From positions 1 to 11,063 of the forward strand of contig JASFTV010000096.1 in assembly GCA_050050615.1 (NCBI GenBank): a stretch of DNA of 11,063 nt. Reading direction: 5' to 3'. This document shows positions 1-8,700 of this stretch, one piece after another. Both the position numbers and the translations under genes were made by a program. Within the stretch, counting starts at the first letter, position 1. Each line of letters opens with the position of its first letter. Source of the stretch: JASFTV01 sp050050615. Its GTDB lineage: Bacteria > Desulfobacterota > DSM-4660 > Desulfatiglandales > HGW-15. The notes beneath the pieces are model-generated. The model ran no database searches. It was not told the origin of the DNA and was given only the letters and a program-made list of their open reading frames with translations.

Positions 1-921
1 GGGCATGAAGATGTTGTACACCGCTCTCTCAACGGCACCTGCCTCAGCAATCTTTGCCCGTATCTGAGAGACCCAGCCTTCCCACTGTCTTGGACCACCT
101 AAGATCATGTAGGGAAGAATTTCGGCAATATCATGGAGCACGGTTTCTGGCTCCTCAGGGATATTCAGTTTTGCACCGGTGATCAGATGGGGAACCGAAC
201 CAAAAAAGGCCTCGCCAACCCAGGCTGGCGGCAAATAGCACAGAATATCGTCCTTCTCGGTAAGATTACTCAGGCTCAGTGTGGCCTTGGTAGAGCCGAT
301 CAAGGCTCTATGGCTACACATCACCGCTTTAGGACGACCTGTTGTTCCCGATGTGTAGTATATGTTCGCAATATCTTCCGGGGACACTCCCTCGACCATC
401 TTCTCGAAAAGCCCCGGATGCTCTTTTTCATATTCCTTTCCCATCTCCTCGGCTTGGTCGAACCTGAGCAGGAATGGCTCTGTGTAGTTCCGCATCCCCT
501 TGTAATACCAGTAGATCACTTTTTCGACTTTGGGGAGAACGTCTTTAATATCCAAGATTTTGTCTACCTGCTCCTGGTCTCGAGCGACCACAAATTTACA
601 GTCTGCAAAATCGAGGCTGTATTTAAGCTCATCCGGAATAGCATCTGTGAATTGGGGAACGACGATTCCTCTGCCCGCCTGTGTGGCAAAGGCCGCCCAA
701 AACCATTCGGGCTCGTTGTCTCCTAGGATGGCCACCTTATCATTTGGCCCCAGGCCTAACCTGATCATACCGAGGCAGAAATACTTCACTTTCTCGTAGC
801 TATCCTTCCATGTGTATTCCTGCCAGAGCCCAAAGTCCTTGTCCCTAATAGCCACTTCACTGTCGCCCCATCTTTCGTAATTGCCCTTTAAGAGACCAGG
901 GATTGTCATATTCTCTGTCAT
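1..921 (-). CDS. AMP-forming acyl-CoA ligase, N-terminal half (runs off left edge)
   Basis: Open frame of 307 codons from ATG at 921 to the window edge with no stop, so the C-terminal part is missing. The protein belongs to the ANL (AMP-binding) superfamily, which activates a carboxylate with ATP to an acyl-adenylate and then to acyl-CoA in the cytoplasm. The phosphate-binding loop YYTSGTTGRPK is at residues 188-198, and PPAWVGE follows at 231-237. The early N-terminus (W-x-E-Y-T-W, then a K-V-A-I-L-G-D-N-E-P-E-W stretch) resembles long-chain fatty-acid-type ligases of about 600-650 residues. The start is supported by GGGGAG six bases upstream of the ATG. It lies 43 bp downstream of livG on the same strand and is probably co-transcribed with the transporter, so its substrate may be the imported acid. 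Chain length or aromatic specificity cannot be read from this half. Confidence 0.92.
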   Translation of the reverse strand, partial: MTENMTIPGLLKGNYERWGDSEVAIRDKDFGLWQEYTWKDSYEKVKYFCLGMIRLGLGPNDKVAILGDNEPEWFWAAFATQAGRGIVVPQFTDAIPDELKYSLDFADCKFVVARDQEQVDKILDIKDVLPKVEKVIYWYYKGMRNYTEPFLLRFDQAEEMGKEYEKEHPGLFEKMVEGVSPEDIANIYYTSGTTGRPKAVMCSHRALIGSTKATLSLSNLTEKDDILCYLPPAWVGEAFFGSVPHLITGAKLNIPEEPETVLHDIAEILPYMILGGPRQWEGWVSQIRAKIAEAGAVERAVYNIFMP

Positions 922-964
922 TTAATCTCCCCGTAGAACGCTCTATTGAACGGGTTTTTTCTAG

Positions 965-1741
965 CTAGGTCTTCCCCAGATAAGCCTTGATCACCTTTTC
1001 GTTATTCTTAATCTCCTCAGGCGGCCCGTCTGCGATTTTCACCCCAAAATCCAGAACTACGACGCGGTCAGCAATATCCATAACGAGACCCATATCGTGT
1101 TCAATGAGGACCATGGGTGTGCCTCTCTCTTCGTAGATATCCAGGATGAATCGCGCCATATCTTCCTTCTCCTCCCGGTTCATCCCTGCCATGGGTTCAT
1201 CCAGGAGAAGCAGTCTTGGCTCGAGGGCCAACGCCCTACCTAGATCAACCCTTTTTCTGAGGCCATACGAGAGGGCCCCCACCACTTGTTTTCGTATCGG
1301 TTTGATTTCAAGAAAGTCGAGAATGTCTTCGACGACTCTCCGATGTTCGATTTCTTCTCTTCTCGCCCAACCAAAGAACAGGGCGCAGGCCGCCATGCCC
1401 TTGCGAAAATAGAGGTGTCTGCCGGCCATGATGTTATCCAGGGCAGTTAGACCCGTATAGAGTTGCATGCTCTGGAATGTCCTGGAAATTCCTTTCTCCG
1501 CAATTTTGTAGGGAGAAAAGCGCGTGATGTCCTTGCCCTGGAACAAAATTCTTCCCCCTTCGGGCCTGTAGAAACCGTTTATGCAATTCAAGAGGGACGT
1601 CTTTCCGGCACCGTTTGGCCCAATAATCGTGAGAAGTTCGTGCTCCCTGACTTCCAGACTGACATTGTTGAGTGCCCACACAGCGCCAAAACGTAAATTT
1701 AGGCTTTCCACACTAAGGATAGTCCCATTTTGATCTGCCAT
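965..1741 (-). CDS. livG: LivG-type ABC transporter ATPase
   Basis: 258-residue cytoplasmic ATPase of the branched-chain amino acid (HAAT/LIV) ABC importer family. All motifs are visible: Walker A GPNGAGKT at 41-48, Q-loop glutamine in RTFQ at about 90, signature LSYGLRKR at 157-164, Walker B LLLLDEP at 177-183 and the H-loop histidine in IEHDM at about 205. The signature begins LSYG rather than LSGG, as usual in LivG, and the long insert between Q-loop and signature (FRKGMAACALFFGWARREE) is also LivG-like. The length is normal for the family. The start is ATG 1741 with AGGTGG upstream. It would pair with a second ATPase (LivF), which is absent from the window and is presumably beyond the left edge. 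It follows livK after a 181-bp gap that contains a large stem-loop. Confidence 0.95.
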   Translation of the reverse strand: MADQNGTILSVESLNLRFGAVWALNNVSLEVREHELLTIIGPNGAGKTSLLNCINGFYRPEGGRILFQGKDITRFSPYKIAEKGISRTFQSMQLYTGLTALDNIMAGRHLYFRKGMAACALFFGWARREEIEHRRVVEDILDFLEIKPIRKQVVGALSYGLRKRVDLGRALALEPRLLLLDEPMAGMNREEKEDMARFILDIYEERGTPMVLIEHDMGLVMDIADRVVVLDFGVKIADGPPEEIKNNEKVIKAYLGKT

Positions 1742-1796
1742 GGCTCTCTAACCACCTATCCTTTTGTATTAGTTTCCCGCACCGTGAAACGCGAGA

Positions 1797-1866
1797 CGAA
1801 ATGGCCTGGTGACCAAGTAGTGGCTAGAAACGGGTATCAGGAAATGATGCCACCAGCGCCATTTCG
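1797..1866 (-). repeat. Long imperfect stem-loop between livK and livG
   Basis: Arms at 1797-1811 (plus strand CGAAATGGCCTGGTG) and 1851-1866 (CACCAGCGCCATTTCG) are complementary apart from one bulged base, with a loop of about 39 nt. In the minus-strand transcript this hairpin sits directly after the binding-protein gene and before livG. There is no T-run after it, so it is not a classic intrinsic terminator. A role in stabilising the 3' end of the livK message, or in reducing read-through so that the binding protein is made in excess, is inferred from how such operons usually behave. Confidence 0.6.
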
Positions 1867-1922
1867 GCCTCGCCCTTCTCATTTGATCAAGCTAACCGCT
1901 GAACCGTTGGATTGAAGGTTCC

Positions 1923-3185
1923 TCAATAAGGTAAAGGTTTCTGCCATTCCTCGGGGACCAGGAAGGGAGCCTTCCGCCAGCCCGTGACATACTCCCAGCG
2001 AATAACTTCCTTCCCATTGGCCTTGACCTTCTTCACCTGGGCGATCCTTGAATCGCTGGTCCCTCTTTTGTTTTTCCCATAGGTCAATGATCCGAGGCCG
2101 TGGACGTCCACATCACCCCAGCTCTCCGAGGTTATCCTGACTTCTTTGGCTGTGATTTTATCCCAGCTCCCTACCCTGGCCAAAGTCTCCTCTATCAGCC
2201 GCTTGGTCTGCCAGGTGTTCATCCAGCCCAGGATATAAGAAGCTCCCCGGTCCTCAGGCCTTCTGTTTTTCTTTTCCCAAATCTCACGGATGATGTTAAG
2301 CCCTGGGGTGTCCTCCCATGTAAGGCGCCAATTGGTGATTCCTGTCAGCCCGATGGCCGCCTCTCTTGGGCTAGAATTATAGATCATGACGTCATCGACG
2401 CCGAAGGTGTTCACTGCAAACTTCAAACCTAACTTCAGCTTGTAATTCGCGTTCAGGTATGGTGGAACGGTTTGATAGATCCACTGGCCGATGCACCAAT
2501 CTGCACCCTTCTTTTTGGCCTTCATCAAAGGGGTCACGGCATCAACAGTCACAAAGGGCACAAATATGGTATCCACATGCTCAAATCCTTTTTTCTTTGC
2601 ATAAGCCATGAATTCCTTGGTAATGCAGGCCTTCCCGTATCCGCTTCCATAAGTCAGGATGGCAAATCGTGGGTTTCTGCCCATCTTTTTGAAATCCCAG
2701 TTTTCGACGACCCAGTCTGTAAAGAGTCCCCATTCGTCCGGATAGTAGGCCGCTGTCCCAAAGCAGTATCCGGGTGGATAGATCACATTGGGACTGGTGC
2801 TGCAGGTGTAGATGGCCTGGGACCGATCCGCTTCATAGCGCTGCTTCAGGATCTGCTGCTCTCCGGTTCCACAGGTGTGCCAGATGGGATATCCCTTTGA
2901 CCTGAGTCTTTCATAGCCGCTTGTGGCAATGTCAATTTTGCTCTTTGTATCTTCCCACTCCACAAAGACCTCTCTGCCCCCGATTCCTCCATAGGTCTTG
3001 TTCATGTATTCGATGGCGTCCTGAATGCCCACCATCCTTGGGGCATTCCAGAACCCGAGAGGGCCTGTAAGGTCACCCAAAAAACCGATACCGTATTTCT
3101 CCTTGGCCAAGGCGTTTCCGCTGAAAATCATGGGGAAGACGACCAGGGTCAAGACCAACAGCATTCCCAACACCTTTTTTTTCAT
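1923..3185 (-). CDS. livK: Periplasmic branched-chain-type substrate-binding protein
   Basis: 420-residue exported solute-binding protein of the Peripla_BP_6 (LivJ/LivK-like) family that captures the ligand outside the inner membrane and delivers it to LivHM. A Sec signal peptide is clear: MKKK, a hydrophobic core LGMLLVLTLVVFPMIF, and a likely cleavage after ALA at residue 27. There is no lipobox cysteine, so it should be a free periplasmic protein. The mature N-terminus YGIGFLGDLTGPLG and the following D-A-I-E-Y-M-N-K and G-G-R-E-V-F-V-E-W-E-D segments are typical. AGGAGG lies seven bases upstream of ATG 3185. It sits between livM and livG with gaps on both sides (206 and 181 bp), suggesting separate control of its expression level. 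Family members bind amino acids, aromatic acids, urea or amides, and the ligand is not predictable here. Confidence 0.93.
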   Translation of the reverse strand: MKKKVLGMLLVLTLVVFPMIFSGNALAKEKYGIGFLGDLTGPLGFWNAPRMVGIQDAIEYMNKTYGGIGGREVFVEWEDTKSKIDIATSGYERLRSKGYPIWHTCGTGEQQILKQRYEADRSQAIYTCSTSPNVIYPPGYCFGTAAYYPDEWGLFTDWVVENWDFKKMGRNPRFAILTYGSGYGKACITKEFMAYAKKKGFEHVDTIFVPFVTVDAVTPLMKAKKKGADWCIGQWIYQTVPPYLNANYKLKLGLKFAVNTFGVDDVMIYNSSPREAAIGLTGITNWRLTWEDTPGLNIIREIWEKKNRRPEDRGASYILGWMNTWQTKRLIEETLARVGSWDKITAKEVRITSESWGDVDVHGLGSLTYGKNKRGTSDSRIAQVKKVKANGKEVIRWEYVTGWRKAPFLVPEEWQKPLPY

Positions 3186-3253
3186 ATCCGATCCTCCTTA
3201 CTAAGGGATTAAGAGTTCCTGTTACGTACCTCGATGCCCGTTCCCCTATGTGT

Positions 3254-3263
3254 CACCTCCTTT
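3254..3263 (-). promoter_or_regulatory. Orphan strong Shine-Dalgarno sequence upstream of livK
   Basis: The minus strand reads AAAGGAGGTG here, about 70 nt before the livK start, but no ATG, GTG or TTG follows at a usable distance before a stop (only a GTG embedded in the site itself, followed by two codons and TAG). The real livK ribosome site is a second AGGAGG just before 3185. It may be a relic of a gene start or a ribosome standby site in the leader. Confidence 0.35.
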
Positions 3264-3343
3264 CTAAATATGGGCTTTTTGTTCTTGAAGCTTACTCCTT
3301 CATTTGAATCAGCTTTTTTCGATAAGCATGACAAGGTACCCAA

Positions 3344-3391
3344 CTGATTATAGAAAGAGTAGCCACATATATGACTTCGCTCCATAATCAG
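3344..3391 (-). repeat. Inverted repeat just after livM
   Basis: Perfect 8-bp arms CTGATTAT (3344-3351) and ATAATCAG (3384-3391) are separated by 32 bp that contain the short palindrome CATATATG. On the minus strand it begins immediately after the livM stop codon. No T-run follows. It could form a 3'-end hairpin on the livHM message, but the arms are short and AT-rich. Confidence 0.4.
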
Positions 3392-4459
3392 CTAATGACC
3401 ATACGTAAACGGCCAGTGTCTGAAACGGCCTTTCAATATCTCCCACCGGTGGGCCAAACCCCTGGGTTCCATGATAAGAAAGAGAACAACGACCAGTCCA
3501 AACAGCACAAGCCCTGTGGACGCACCGATACGTGATGCAAGTTCGGGAGGCAGAACGCGGCCCAAGAAAGGGGTGAGAGCCGAAACAAGCTCGTCCAGAA
3601 CCTTGATAAACACGGTCCCTAAGATGCCCCCTAAGATGGATCCCATCCCGCCAATAATGATGATGCCCACCATCCATATAGAGTCCATTAGGCTGTATTG
3701 GTCCGGTCGAACGGTCCACCTGAAAGCAATGTTGAGGGCCCCTGCCGTTCCAGCAAAGAAGCATCCGATAAAGAAGGCCCTTAGCTTGTAACCGAAAAGG
3801 CTGATTCCCATGATTTCTGCGGCTAGGTCATTGTCCCGGATCGCCACAAACGCCCTGCCCAATCTCGATCGAACCAGATTCTGGGCGAAATAGGTCATGA
3901 TCACGGTTATAGGCATGATCAAATAGTAAAGGCTTTGCTGGGTATCAAAGACGAAATTCCCGAATTGAATCGGCTTTATGCTCATCCCCGCGGCACCACG
4001 GAAAAGCTCGGGTTTGAAATGCAGAAAAAAGGCGGTGATGATAAACTGGGCTGCAAGGGTCGCCATGGCCAGATAAAAGCCCTTGAGCCTTAAGGATGGC
4101 AAACCGAAAAGTGTTCCCACCAGCCCAGCAGCCAACGCGGATAGAGGGAGAGAGATCCAGAAATTGAGCCCACAAATGGTCATAAAGGAAGCACAGGCAT
4201 AAGCCCCGACGCCCATGAAGGCTGCATGGCCCACGGAAATCTGTCCTGCATAACCGGTGAGGATATTCAAACCATGGATCGCTATGATCATGATCAGTAT
4301 GGTGTTAATGACATTAAGCAGGAATCGGCTCGGGAATAGTTGAGGAACGATGACAAGAAAAAGCAGGAATAAGGCCAGCGTAATCCACTGAGGAATCGTT
4401 CTTAGAATAGCAATATCCTGCGTGTATCGGACGTCAAAAACTCCAGCCGGTCGCGTCAT
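3392..4459 (-). CDS. livM: LivM-type ABC transporter permease
   Basis: 355-residue inner-membrane permease with eight or more hydrophobic segments (roughly residues 22-40, 47-66, 75-95, 100-118, 127-146, 177-193, 228-248, 262-286 and 310-336). The hallmark NILTGYAGQISVGHAAF begins at about residue 65. The cytoplasmic coupling (EAA-like) loop RSRLGRAFVAIRDNDLAAE spans about 197-215 and contacts the ATPase. The length and the roughly 20-residue N-terminal cytoplasmic extension before the first helix fit LivM. It pairs with LivH to form the channel. The ATG is separated by one base from the livH TGA stop, with AAGGA upstream inside livH, so the two are translationally coupled. The stop is TAG at 3392-3394. 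Confidence 0.95.
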   Translation of the reverse strand: MTRPAGVFDVRYTQDIAILRTIPQWITLALFLLFLVIVPQLFPSRFLLNVINTILIMIIAIHGLNILTGYAGQISVGHAAFMGVGAYACASFMTICGLNFWISLPLSALAAGLVGTLFGLPSLRLKGFYLAMATLAAQFIITAFFLHFKPELFRGAAGMSIKPIQFGNFVFDTQQSLYYLIMPITVIMTYFAQNLVRSRLGRAFVAIRDNDLAAEIMGISLFGYKLRAFFIGCFFAGTAGALNIAFRWTVRPDQYSLMDSIWMVGIIIIGGMGSILGGILGTVFIKVLDELVSALTPFLGRVLPPELASRIGASTGLVLFGLVVVLFLIMEPRGLAHRWEILKGRFRHWPFTYGH

Positions 4460-4460
4460 A

Positions 4461-5327
4461 TCAAATCCTTTCTATCCTGACCAAACCAAAAAGCCCATAG
4501 GGTTTAATAAGCAACACAAATAGAAGTACAATGAAGGGCACCACCTCTCCAAGCTCCGCGCTTAGATACCCCGTCACAAGGCTCTCAAGAAGACCCACGA
4601 TGAACCCCCCTACAATGGCGCCGGGTATGGAATCCAGTCCGCCTACGAGAACGGCTGGGATAGCCTTTAGGCCCAAATGGCTGTTCAGGTAATGGCCTCC
4701 CGAGAGGCTCCCAAGGAATACCGAGGCCCCATAAGCCAGTATGGCAGCGATGACCCAACTTATGCTGAAGATGTGGGTGACCCGGATTCCCATGCTCTGG
4801 CTAACCTGATGGTCCTCTGCAGTCGCTCTCATAGCCTTGCCCAGCACGGCCTTTTGGTAAAAGAGGACAAACGCAGTGAAACATACTGCGACCACAATAA
4901 AGGCCCAGAGCACATGTTGCTCAATCATAATGCCGCCTATGCTCATCGCCTCTGAGGGAAACAAATCCGGATATTTGTAGAGTCCTTCCCCCCATACCAT
5001 CAAGGCCCCCCCTTCGAGAAGGTAGCCCAGGGCGATCGTCATTAGAAGAGCGGCAATGAGAGGTTGACCGATGAGTGGTCGCAGCGTCAGGCGTTCCAAA
5101 AGGAGTGCAATGAAGGCGGTGACCGCAATACTGAAGATCATACCCCCGATAATTCCTAACTTATGAGATGTACTGGCACCCAAAAGCACGGCTACCATCA
5201 AAAGATGGCCTTGCGCAAAATTAAAGACCTTCGTGGACTTATAAATAATGACGATACCAAGGGCTATGATGGAGTAAATGGCCCCTAAGAAGATTCCGGA
5301 AAGGGTAAAGTAGAAGAGGTAATACAA
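4461..5327 (-). CDS. livH: LivH-type ABC transporter permease (TTG start)
   Basis: 288-residue inner-membrane permease of the LIV importer. The early segment FNFAQGHLLMVAV (about 35-47) is the LivH hallmark, and the coupling loop LGKAMRATAEDHQVSQSMGI spans about 162-181. There are about eight hydrophobic helices, and the C-terminus LLIKPYGLFG is typical. The start chosen is TTG at 5325-5327: AAAAGGAGGT (5332-5341) ends four bases upstream, and starting here keeps the first membrane helix (FYFTLSGIFLGAIYSIIALG). The next in-frame ATG would be at about residue 44 and would delete that helix. It is the first gene of the minus-strand operon, divergent from the large regulator gene across 444 bp. 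Confidence 0.94.
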   Translation of the reverse strand: MYYLFYFTLSGIFLGAIYSIIALGIVIIYKSTKVFNFAQGHLLMVAVLLGASTSHKLGIIGGMIFSIAVTAFIALLLERLTLRPLIGQPLIAALLMTIALGYLLEGGALMVWGEGLYKYPDLFPSEAMSIGGIMIEQHVLWAFIVVAVCFTAFVLFYQKAVLGKAMRATAEDHQVSQSMGIRVTHIFSISWVIAAILAYGASVFLGSLSGGHYLNSHLGLKAIPAVLVGGLDSIPGAIVGGFIVGLLESLVTGYLSAELGEVVPFIVLLFVLLIKPYGLFGLVRIERI

Positions 5328-5587
5328 GGTGACCTCCTTTTGCCTTATTCTGGATTCAAAGGGTTTTAGTTAATCCGGGAGTCTCCTGTGTTGAGGTTCA
5401 CGTTCCGACCCGGTAACGGGCCACGGCAATCTTTGTGGGGATAAATGGAGTAGGTTAAGAAAAGGTCGATCTTTGTCACATCAGACTAATCCACGCTTTT
5501 CGAAACAGAACCGCCTCGTTTAGGGCTCTATTTTGGAAATGATTTAGATATCTTGCCCTTTGGTTACCAGTAAGGGTTGGATTGCAT

Positions 5588-5640
5588 TTTACATTATAGA
5601 ATAACAAAAGCGCTAAATAAGCGTTAAAATGGTTTACATT
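5588..5640. repeat. Paired TTTACATT direct repeats around a semi-palindrome
   Basis: TTTACATT occurs at 5588-5595 and again at 5633-5640, 45 bp apart (between four and four and a half helical turns). Almost midway lies CGCT-aaata-AGCG (5611-5623). The left copy overlaps a minus-strand TATAAT and the right copy overlaps a plus-strand TTTACA. This is a plausible operator arrangement, but the region is AT-rich and 8-mers recur by chance. Confidence 0.35.
5593..5598 (-). promoter_or_regulatory. Candidate -10 box for livHMKG
   Basis: The minus strand reads a consensus TATAAT here, about 265 nt upstream of the livH TTG. At 17 bp spacing the -35 position (5616-5621, CTTATT) is a poor match, which would fit a promoter that needs an activator such as the divergent regulator. 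It could also be chance in an AT-rich stretch. Confidence 0.35.
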
Positions 5641-5661
5641 TTCGCTTTTTTTTTGAACAAT
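5633..5661 (+). promoter_or_regulatory. Weak sigma70-like promoter for the large regulator
   Basis: TTTACA (5633-5638) is followed after exactly 17 bp by AACAAT (5656-5661). Both hexamers are partial matches to consensus. It would give a leader of about 100 nt before ATG 5772. The spacer contains the T-run. Confidence 0.3.
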
Positions 5662-5771
5662 GCCTCCGGTGTTCCGTGGCGTTTCATCATCATAGCGGAC
5701 CGGCCCATGGTTGGGGCAACTCTTTGAAAAAAATGTGAAAGCCATTAAGTGCTTGATGGAAGGAGGTTTCT

Positions 5772-8700
5772 ATGATGACTCCTGTTATAAAGGCGAAACT
5801 CAACCCGGCTGTCAGCGGCCATCTCGTCTTCCGAGAGAGACTCATTGAAGACCTTCGGGAGAATACCTCAAAAAGGCTCTTTCTCGTGGTCTCTTATTCT
5901 GGGGGTGGAAAGACAACGCTCGCGGCCCAATTTCTGCAAAGCCAGAAGCTTCCGTACGTCTGGTACAACCTCGACACTTATGATCAAGACCCAACCGTCT
6001 TTTTCCAATATCTCATCACAGCTCTACAAAAACAGTGTCCTCAATTCTGCATAGAGCATGAGCCTCACAGCTTCTCTTCCGCGGATTCCTGGCCCCTTTT
6101 CGTCCAGGAACTAGAAAAAATCGACACCCCATCCTTTTTTATTGTCCTTGACAATTATGAATGTATCCTTGGGGCCAAACCTATCAACCATTTTCTGGCC
6201 TATCTCCTTAAGCAACTGCCCTCCATATTCCATCTCATGATACTGACCAACCGGGCGCCTCGGTTTTCAATGAATGGATGCCGGTTAGCAGACGATCTAC
6301 ACCAACTAAAGGGCAGTGATTTGGCTTTCACTTCTGAGGAGGCTCAGTGCTTGCTTAATGATATCTTTGAGCTCTCGGTGCCAGAATCCACGGTGAAACA
6401 ACTTTTGCGGGAAACGGAAGGCTGGGCGCTGGCCCTCGTACTCTTTGCGCAAAGCTTGCGAGTGCGTGAGCATTCTCCGCAAGACGAGGCGCTGGATTTT
6501 ACAAATGGGTGCAAGGAAAATCTTCACGCATATTTCATGGAAGAAGTCTTCAGCGGGCACCCTCGGAAGATACAGGATTTGTTGACCTATTCTGCTTTTC
6601 TTCCTTCTCTCTCACTCAGCGAACTTAAGGATTTTCTTGGCTCCGAGGATGCCGAGCTCCTTTTCAGAAGCATCCTCGAACAAAACATCCCTATCGTCCC
6701 TCTCGATGGCACCGCAGGGACATACCGGTATCATAGACTTTTTAGTGATTTCCTTTTACAGAAGGCTCGCGATCAAAAATCCAGTGCTGAAATTGCGAAA
6801 CGCCATCTGCAAACCGCAATTTTCTTGGAAAAGTGCCATCCGGTGGAAGCAATAGACCATTATCTTCGTGCCAGCCACCCAGAAAAAGCGGTTGCTCTCC
6901 TGGAAGATCTAGGCTTGAGTCTCCTTAGAGAGGGACGCTTTGAGATGCTTAAACTCCTACTAAATAAGATCCCCTCCGAGATGCGATCCCAAAGGCCCGT
7001 GCTGTTGTACTACGCTGGAAGGATTCGGGAAATCCGAGGAGATATGGAAGACGCCAAAAACTACTACCACAAAGCTCAGTTTGGGCTGAAGGACCGGTCC
7101 AATGATGTCAGGGCCGCCTGCCTGGGCCGCTTAGGGATTATGGAATTGAAAAAGGATCGATTCAAGGAAGCACGCAAGATTTTCAACCATAGCCTCCACG
7201 AATTGGAAAGCCGAGGAATTCATAGGGAAGTGACAAAAAGACTCATAGCCACCCATGCCAATCTAGCAAAAGTCCATTGCAAACTTGAGGAATACGAAAA
7301 AGCGGCTAGCCACCTCAAACAAACAAGGTCGCTTTTTGACCTCTATGGAGAAACTGGCGATGAGGTCCCGCTGTTACAGGCCCAAGCGCTTCAAGGGGTT
7401 TTGGAAGGAAGATTCCAGGATGTCCTCCCCCTGGGTGGCAAAGGCAAAAGCTTGTGTCAGAAACTCGGATTTGAAGCGGTGATTCCTGTGTTTGACCACT
7501 ACTGTGCGTTCGCTAATCTGTATATGGGCAACTTTGGTGAAGCACAGCGATTGGCTGAGAAAGGTCTCTCCATTTTGGAAAACCAAGGCACTGAAGACTG
7601 CCTATTTGGGGCACTTCTTGCTGATTTAGGCCATTGTCAGCTCGCAACGGGGCACATTCACGAAGGCGTCAAAAGCCTCGCCGAAAGCTCACGACTTTTC
7701 AAGAAGAGCCACAATTTCTGTGGTCAATACTGGAATGATTTTTCTATCTCCTTATTGGCAACAAGACAAGGGGACCTTTCGATGGCATGGGATCATTGGC
7801 GCATGATGGAACGAAATTGTGGTCAGCTCTCGTTACCCATACAAAAAGCCATGACCCTGACCGTCGACGCACACCTATCCGCGTTAGAACAATCTCCTGA
7901 CAAAACAATGGAAAAACTCGCACAGGCCATGCCATTCTTCATGCAATCTCAGCAGAAGATGTCCGTTTTTCAAGGTCTTGTTCTCGGCGCCAAGTCGTAT
8001 CTCACTATCGATCGAAATGATTTGGCTGAAGAGGCATTTCTAAAAGCCATTTCTTTAGGGGATCTAAACCAGTACTACTATTGCTTTCACTACGAGTTGG
8101 ACTGGTTCCGCCCTTTCCTAGAACGTATCACCCAAAAGAACCGCCATCTAAGCTCCCTTTGGGTCGGATTTCCCCACATCCCACAAAAGGAAGCAAGCTT
8201 CGCATCGGAGGGGTCGAAGCCCCATTTATCCGTCACACCCCTTACGGGAGACGGCCTCCTGGATCTCCGCATCTATGCCCTTGGACCTTTTCGTGTCATG
8301 GCCAATGGTTGGAACGTCCCACTTGATCAATGCCCGAGCAAAAAGGCGATAACCCTTCTGAAATATCTCTTCTTCAAACGTCACGAGAGAGGGATCTTCT
8401 TGGATGAAGCACTGGAGTTTCTGTGGCCCGAGATGGATCCACAGATGACACGTGCCAACTTGAGGGTCATTCTTTCCATGCTTCGGAAAGTTTTCAAAAG
8501 ACCCGAAACGGGAGGTAATGGTTTTCCAAATCTCGTGAGAGACGGCAACAGGTTGAGTCTTGAACTTGGAAAAGGTGGGTGGACAGACGTAGACGAGTTT
8601 CTAAATCAAATTACCTTGGCTGATTATAAGGAAAAAATGAACCTCTGGCCAGAAGCCTTAGGACATTATGAGAAGATCATTGATCTTTACGACGGAGATT

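Larger units (their letters stand above)
5328..5771. other. Divergent intergenic control region
   Basis: 444 bp separate livH (minus) from the regulator gene (plus). No convincing gene is present. The AT-rich centre (about 5580-5660) contains an 8-bp direct repeat, a small semi-palindrome at 5609-5625, a nine-T run at 5646-5654 and promoter-like hexamers in both directions. Nearer livH there is a short CCCG-GTAA-CGGG hairpin at 5409-5420. The layout fits a shared control region for the transporter operon and its candidate regulator. Confidence 0.6.

Noticed and set aside
133..726. Long plus-strand open frame at the left edge
   Set aside because: It lies entirely antisense to the acyl-CoA ligase, whose AMP-binding motifs are unmistakable on the minus strand. 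No ribosome site and no recognisable domain.
5476..5745. Minus-strand 89-codon frame in the divergent region
   Set aside because: The bases before its ATG contain no ribosome site, the product has no recognisable features, and it covers the AT-rich control elements.
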